Source of the DNA: Patescibacteria group bacterium
GTDB lineage: Bacteria > Patescibacteriota > Patescibacteriia > UBA2591 > JAQUPP01
Assembly (NCBI GenBank): GCA_028717225.1
Contig: JAQUOF010000005.1
Coordinates: 1-36,101 of the forward strand
DNA: 36,101 nucleotides
Direction of reading: 5' to 3'
Positions within the stretch are counted from its first letter, which is position 1, and each line of letters begins with the position of its first letter. The translations under genes and the position numbers were made by a program. The notes beneath the pieces were generated by a model, which worked only from the letters and a program-made list of their open reading frames with translations, searched no databases and was not told the origin of the DNA. Shown here one piece after another: positions 33,490-36,101 of the stretch.

Positions 33490-34323
33490 TTATTTTTTTA
33501 AAAAATAAATTGGACATTGATCAACAAATGGATGGTCCGTACCATATTCAATATCAAAAATCTTGAAATATTTTTTAAACATTCTCTCCCCTTTTTCTTT
33601 TGGTAAAGTCCACCAGGTTTTTCCCAATGGCCATTGTTGATGAAAAATTTTTATCAATTTAGTTATCTGTTTTTTTCTAGTCGTATTTTTTTCTGTTTGC
33701 CAGGCTTTTTTAAGCGCCAAGCTGATACCATCTGTACTCATACTGCCGTCTTTCATTTTATAAACAACAAATAATCCGCCAAAAGCAAATTCGCTGATAC
33801 TTGTTTGATTAAATCTTTTTTGAATCACCAAATTAATAAATTCTTGAATTGATTTTTTGGGAAAAATGGAAACGGGATGACGAGTTATAAAATAACCGCC
33901 CGGCTTTAAAACCTCTCTGATTTTTTCCAAAAATTTCGGTTGTAATTTAATGGGGATATTATTAATCACCAAATCGCCCAAAACAAAATCATAATAATTC
34001 TGAGCCACTGGCATGGTCAGCCAACCAGCCCTCATCCATATTTCTTGATTCGCCTCTTTTCCGCGTTTCATTAATTTGGTCATAGCCATTAACATATCCA
34101 AACTGACATCAACGCAAGTTACTTCTGCTTTTTGAATATGCGCCAAATCGCGAAACTCCGGCGTTCCGCCCAAAATCAAAATCCTGGCCGGTCTCTTATG
34201 CCGAGCAATAAATTTTTCTATAATCTGACATTCACTCTTTGATGGCTTATTAGGCGGAGTATAAACTTGCCATTGATTAGCCATTTTTTGAGCGTGATAT
34301 AAAGCTCCTTTTGGTTCTGCCAT
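33490..34323 (-). CDS. class I SAM-dependent methyltransferase-like protein (first of a tandem pair)
   Basis: The 277-residue protein has the same layout as its downstream paralogue: YTPPNKPSKSEC, motif I ILILGGTPEFRD, the second strand VTCVDVSLDM with the acidic residue that normally binds the SAM ribose, DFVLGDLVINNI, and LKPGGYFITRHPV. The glycine-rich loop is again GGTPE in place of GxGxG. It ends with a conserved KKYFKIFDIEYG-type tail. It lies 47 bases after the Gmad2-GerMN gene and probably belongs to the same transcript. Retention of VDVS and LKPGG supports SAM binding, but activity on a specific substrate cannot be inferred. Confidence 0.8.
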   Translation of the reverse strand: MAEPKGALYHAQKMANQWQVYTPPNKPSKSECQIIEKFIARHKRPARILILGGTPEFRDLAHIQKAEVTCVDVSLDMLMAMTKLMKRGKEANQEIWMRAGWLTMPVAQNYYDFVLGDLVINNIPIKLQPKFLEKIREVLKPGGYFITRHPVSIFPKKSIQEFINLVIQKRFNQTSISEFAFGGLFVVYKMKDGSMSTDGISLALKKAWQTEKNTTRKKQITKLIKIFHQQWPLGKTWWTLPKEKGERMFKKYFKIFDIEYGTDHPFVDQCPIYFLKK

Positions 34324-34370
34324 AAAAAAATATTTATTTTAATAAATTAAGCTGCTGATATTTATAATTT

Positions 34371-35285
34371 TTACGGCTGCAAAATATTTTCTGTCCGACC
34401 GTCAATGGAAATAATTACATTTTTAACAGTCGGAAATTGTTTTAGTGTTTCAATAATTTGAGCTCTGATGGCTGATACTTTACAAGAACCGCCGACTTGA
34501 AATTCCAATTGCTTGTCAAAATCAACTTTTGCCGTTCCGTTGTTAATGGTCAATTTTTGAATTTTTACGCCCGAATTGATACTGGAAAAAAATCCTTGCG
34601 CTTTTTCCGCTTCAGTCGCCCCTTTTAATAATTCTTCCAAAGCAGCGCGTCCGATTGCTTCTGTTTTAATAATCTTTCTTTCAACCGGAAAAACTTTATT
34701 ACAGGAAATTTCCGGATCTAATTTATTATTATTGAAATAAACTTTAACTGTTGTCGTTTCAGTCGGAGTGATAACAACCGGCACTCGCAATTCATCTGCA
34801 TTTTGCGGCAATCCCGAAGGATTGTCTTTTTCTAAAATTAAAGTTCCTTTAGTTTCAGTCAATACATTAAATTGCAAAGTAGCTGTAAAAGGCACAAAAT
34901 TTTCCGTCATCCAATCACTTTGAGCTTGGGCGATTCCATGAGCAATTTCCACACCCGAAGAATCTAAAAGTTTAATCGGAAAACTTGCTTCAAAAAACCA
35001 AGTTCCTCTCGCCTCGCCTCCTATTTCCAAAGGACTAAAAACAGTTTCATTTGGCTGAGGTTTTGTCACTTTAATGTCAGCGGTTTTATCTTCTGTCTGT
35101 TGATTATTTTTTACAGCGTTGCCGCACGATTGAGTCGGCATTGACGCACTGGGATTTCCGTGTTTTACCCACCTGCCGTTTGAACAAATCCAATTATCTT
35201 CCGGTCCGCCAATCAAAAATCTTAAAACTAAAATAATAATCACTAAAATCAGCGGGCTTAATATTATTAATCTTTTTTTTATCAT
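34371..35285 (-). CDS. membrane-anchored Gmad2-GerMN domain protein
   Basis: The 304-residue protein has one N-terminal helix (LIILSPLILVIIILVLRFL), then a short cysteine pair motif (NWICSNGRWVKHGNP and a second Cys about 20 residues on). An Ig-like Gmad2 domain follows (about 75-175, PFTATLQF and GTLILEKDNPSG), then a GerMN domain (about 180-300, VKVYFNN, LEELLKGATEAE, VKNVIISIDG). In spore formers these domains occur in germination and sporulation lipoproteins, but here the protein is probably an extracytoplasmic peptidoglycan- or envelope-associated factor. No lipobox is seen. It starts 3 bases after the DUF5661-like gene stop, so the two are co-transcribed. Confidence 0.88.
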   Translation of the reverse strand: MIKKRLIILSPLILVIIILVLRFLIGGPEDNWICSNGRWVKHGNPSASMPTQSCGNAVKNNQQTEDKTADIKVTKPQPNETVFSPLEIGGEARGTWFFEASFPIKLLDSSGVEIAHGIAQAQSDWMTENFVPFTATLQFNVLTETKGTLILEKDNPSGLPQNADELRVPVVITPTETTTVKVYFNNNKLDPEISCNKVFPVERKIIKTEAIGRAALEELLKGATEAEKAQGFFSSINSGVKIQKLTINNGTAKVDFDKQLEFQVGGSCKVSAIRAQIIETLKQFPTVKNVIISIDGRTENILQP

Positions 35286-35288
35286 AAT

Positions 35289-35558
35289 TTATTTATCCCA
35301 AAAATCATCAGCTTCTTTTTCCATTTTTTCCAATCTGGTGTAATAATCAGGAAATTCGTTTAAATGCGCCAAAGCGATTTTACCGGTGGTTGTCAAATCA
35401 TCATTGGTTACATTGGTGTGAGCATCCTGCAAACCGTGTTCCAATTCCACGTCCATTCCCATTCTAAATTGTTCAATATCAAATTTTGTCCAATCAATTC
35501 CTAATGACTCGCCTATTTGTTTGGCTTTTTCTGTTGAGATGTGTTTTTTTGATTCCAT
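35289..35558 (-). CDS. DUF5661-like small protein
   Basis: The 89-residue acidic protein has the signature of the DUF5661 family: FDIEQFRMGMDVELEHG, a VTNDD segment and TGKIALAHLNEFPDYY. The family is small and cytoplasmic, with no known function; the conserved His and Asp/Glu residues could bind metal but this is untested. A promoter (35565-35592) places its -10 box 6 bases before the ATG, predicting a leaderless mRNA. It is the first gene of the run that includes the Gmad2-GerMN and methyltransferase-like genes. Confidence 0.85.
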   Translation of the reverse strand: MESKKHISTEKAKQIGESLGIDWTKFDIEQFRMGMDVELEHGLQDAHTNVTNDDLTTTGKIALAHLNEFPDYYTRLEKMEKEADDFWDK

Positions 35559-35564
35559 ATTTTT

Positions 35565-35592
35565 ATTTTACACGAAAAATGCGGTCAGTCAA
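35565..35592 (-). promoter_or_regulatory. promoter of the DUF5661-like gene
   Basis: On the minus strand TTGACT (35587-35592) and TAAAAT (35565-35570) are 16 bases apart. Only 6 bases separate the -10 box from the ATG, so the transcript is expected to begin at or beside the start codon. Confidence 0.65.
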
Positions 35593-35604
35593 CCTCCCAA
35601 AATA

Positions 35605-35634
35605 CAAAGAGCGAGTCAATTGACTCGCTCTTTG
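35605..35634 (-). terminator. intrinsic terminator of the RRM protein gene
   Basis: The 30-base perfect palindrome CAAAGAGCGAGTCAA/TTGACTCGCTCTTTG lies 25 bases after the RRM gene stop and is followed by TATTTT on the minus strand. It also lies just upstream of the DUF5661 promoter. Confidence 0.85.
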
Positions 35635-35658
35635 CTAAACGAATTTACGTTCTGTGGA

Positions 35659-36009
35659 CTAATTGTCCCGTCCGTATCCGCCTCTGCTGCTTCCACCGCC
35701 GTATCCACCGCGGCTTCCACCACCACCAAATCCTCTTCCACCACCAGTTCTTGGTCTTTCTTCTCTTGGTCTAGCTTCGCTGACCTTGAGATTGCGGCCG
35801 TCCATTGGTTGGTTGTTGAACATTTCAATGGCTTTTGCGGCTTCGTCTTCTGTGGACATTTCCACAAAACCGAATCCTTTGCTTCTACCGGAATACTTAT
35901 CGGTAATAATACTCGCTGAGACAACTGTTCCGGCCTGGCCGAAAGTTTCTTTCAATTGATCGTCAGTGAGATTGTATGATAAATTTCCGATGTAAAGTTT
36001 CTTTTCCAT
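35659..36009 (-). CDS. RRM-type RNA-binding protein with Gly/Arg-rich tail
   Basis: The 116-residue protein has one RNA recognition motif (residues 1-80) with RNP2 (KLYIGNL) and RNP1 (KGFGFVEM); the aromatic residues of both are present. A flexible tail follows (about 82-116) made of Arg/Gly/Ser/Tyr repeats (GGGSRGGYGG). The layout matches bacterial Rbp proteins, which bind RNA and are often cold-induced, and it resembles eukaryotic glycine-rich RNA-binding proteins. It has its own terminator. A TAAAAT at 36021-36026 is a plausible -10, with a leader of about 6-10 bases, but the -35 is poor and an imperfect inverted repeat lies over the promoter region. RNA target unknown. Confidence 0.95.
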   Translation of the reverse strand: MEKKLYIGNLSYNLTDDQLKETFGQAGTVVSASIITDKYSGRSKGFGFVEMSTEDEAAKAIEMFNNQPMDGRNLKVSEARPREERPRTGGGRGFGGGGSRGGYGGGSSRGGYGRDN

Positions 36010-36026
36010 ATAACTCTAACATTTTA

Positions 36027-36058
36027 TGCGCGGGTAAGTTTTAACACTTATGAGCGCA
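36027..36058. promoter_or_regulatory. imperfect inverted repeat upstream of the RRM gene
   Basis: TGCGC-GGG-TAAGT (36027-36039) mirrors ACTTA-TGA-GCGCA (36046-36058): ten matching pairs with three central mismatches in each arm. It lies directly upstream of the TAAAAT box, where a repressor or activator could bind. Nothing else is recognisable between 36059 and the window end. Confidence 0.4.
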
Positions 36059-36101
36059 ACTCTTTTAAATTAATTTTCCCTGAACTCGACCGCGCATCAT
36101 A

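Noticed and set aside
33485-33517. Longer start (MSNLFFKKIIN) for the second methyltransferase-like gene
   Set aside because: It overlaps the upstream gene by 28 bases and the extra residues have no counterpart in the paralogue. ATG 33484 aligns better, although no ribosome-binding site settles it.
35521-35959. Plus-strand and alternative-frame reading frames over the RRM gene
   Set aside because: They are low-complexity shadows (Pro/Ser/Thr or Glu/Val-rich) of the Gly/Arg-rich tail and RRM codons, with no ribosome-binding site or domain.
1-36101. CRISPR array, transposase, prophage, tRNA or rRNA
   Set aside because: No regularly spaced repeats, transposase or phage-like proteins, cloverleaf sequences or rRNA-like segments were recognised. 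Recoded TGA (as in Absconditabacteria/Gracilibacteria) is also not supported, since all genes read normally with the standard code.

Overview
The window is an AT-rich bacterial chromosome segment. Its gene content and protein style point to a Candidate Phyla Radiation (Patescibacteria) bacterium, perhaps a Falkowbacteria/Magasanikbacteria-like lineage; the lineage is inference from protein style, not a database match. The main clues are an N-terminal type IV secretion pilin-like hairpin on a giant protein, thrombospondin-type-3 calcium repeats on single-pass membrane proteins, a Gmad2-GerMN protein with a W-x-C/KHGNP leader motif, a DUF5661-like protein, and many genes without a Shine-Dalgarno sequence. 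The standard genetic code fits. I count 23 protein genes, 22 on the minus strand. I see no tRNA, rRNA, CRISPR array or insertion sequence.

Layout, left to right (transcription mostly right to left). 62-2164: lysS and greA, each with its own promoter, separated by a large palindrome and a terminator. 2266-15688: one long co-directional run. In transcription order it is rpsU, yqeY, a 2382-residue secreted/membrane giant, two single-pass membrane proteins with calcium-binding repeats, then the cell-elongation genes mreC, mreD and mrdA (PBP2). 15770-20342: a three-gene operon of sensor histidine kinase, single-domain response regulator and Na/phosphate cotransporter fused to PhoU, which suggests phosphate or nutrient sensing. 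20425-21878: a Cys/Met-metabolism PLP enzyme broken by an apparent one-base deletion near its 5' end. 22041-23336: a sigma-70 family factor with a consensus promoter overlapped by an 11-bp inverted repeat. 23544-31875: a Gln/Met/Pro-rich membrane-anchored coiled-coil protein and a second giant (2310 residues) made mostly of carboxypeptidase-regulatory-like beta repeats. 32318-32560: the only plus-strand gene, a stand-alone Lrp/AsnC effector-binding domain. 32630-35558: DUF5661-like protein, Gmad2-GerMN protein and two tandem paralogous methyltransferase-like proteins. 35659-36009: an RRM RNA-binding protein.

Functionally the window is dominated by cell-envelope biology. Two giant surface proteins and at least four smaller envelope proteins sit among peptidoglycan-elongation genes and regulators. 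The most interesting observations are the pilin-like/adhesin fusion transcribed with mreCD-mrdA, a repeated C-terminal module shared by two envelope proteins at distant positions, short -10-to-ATG distances that predict leaderless mRNAs at three genes, a candidate operator on the sigma-factor promoter, and the tandem methyltransferase pair with an altered SAM-binding loop.
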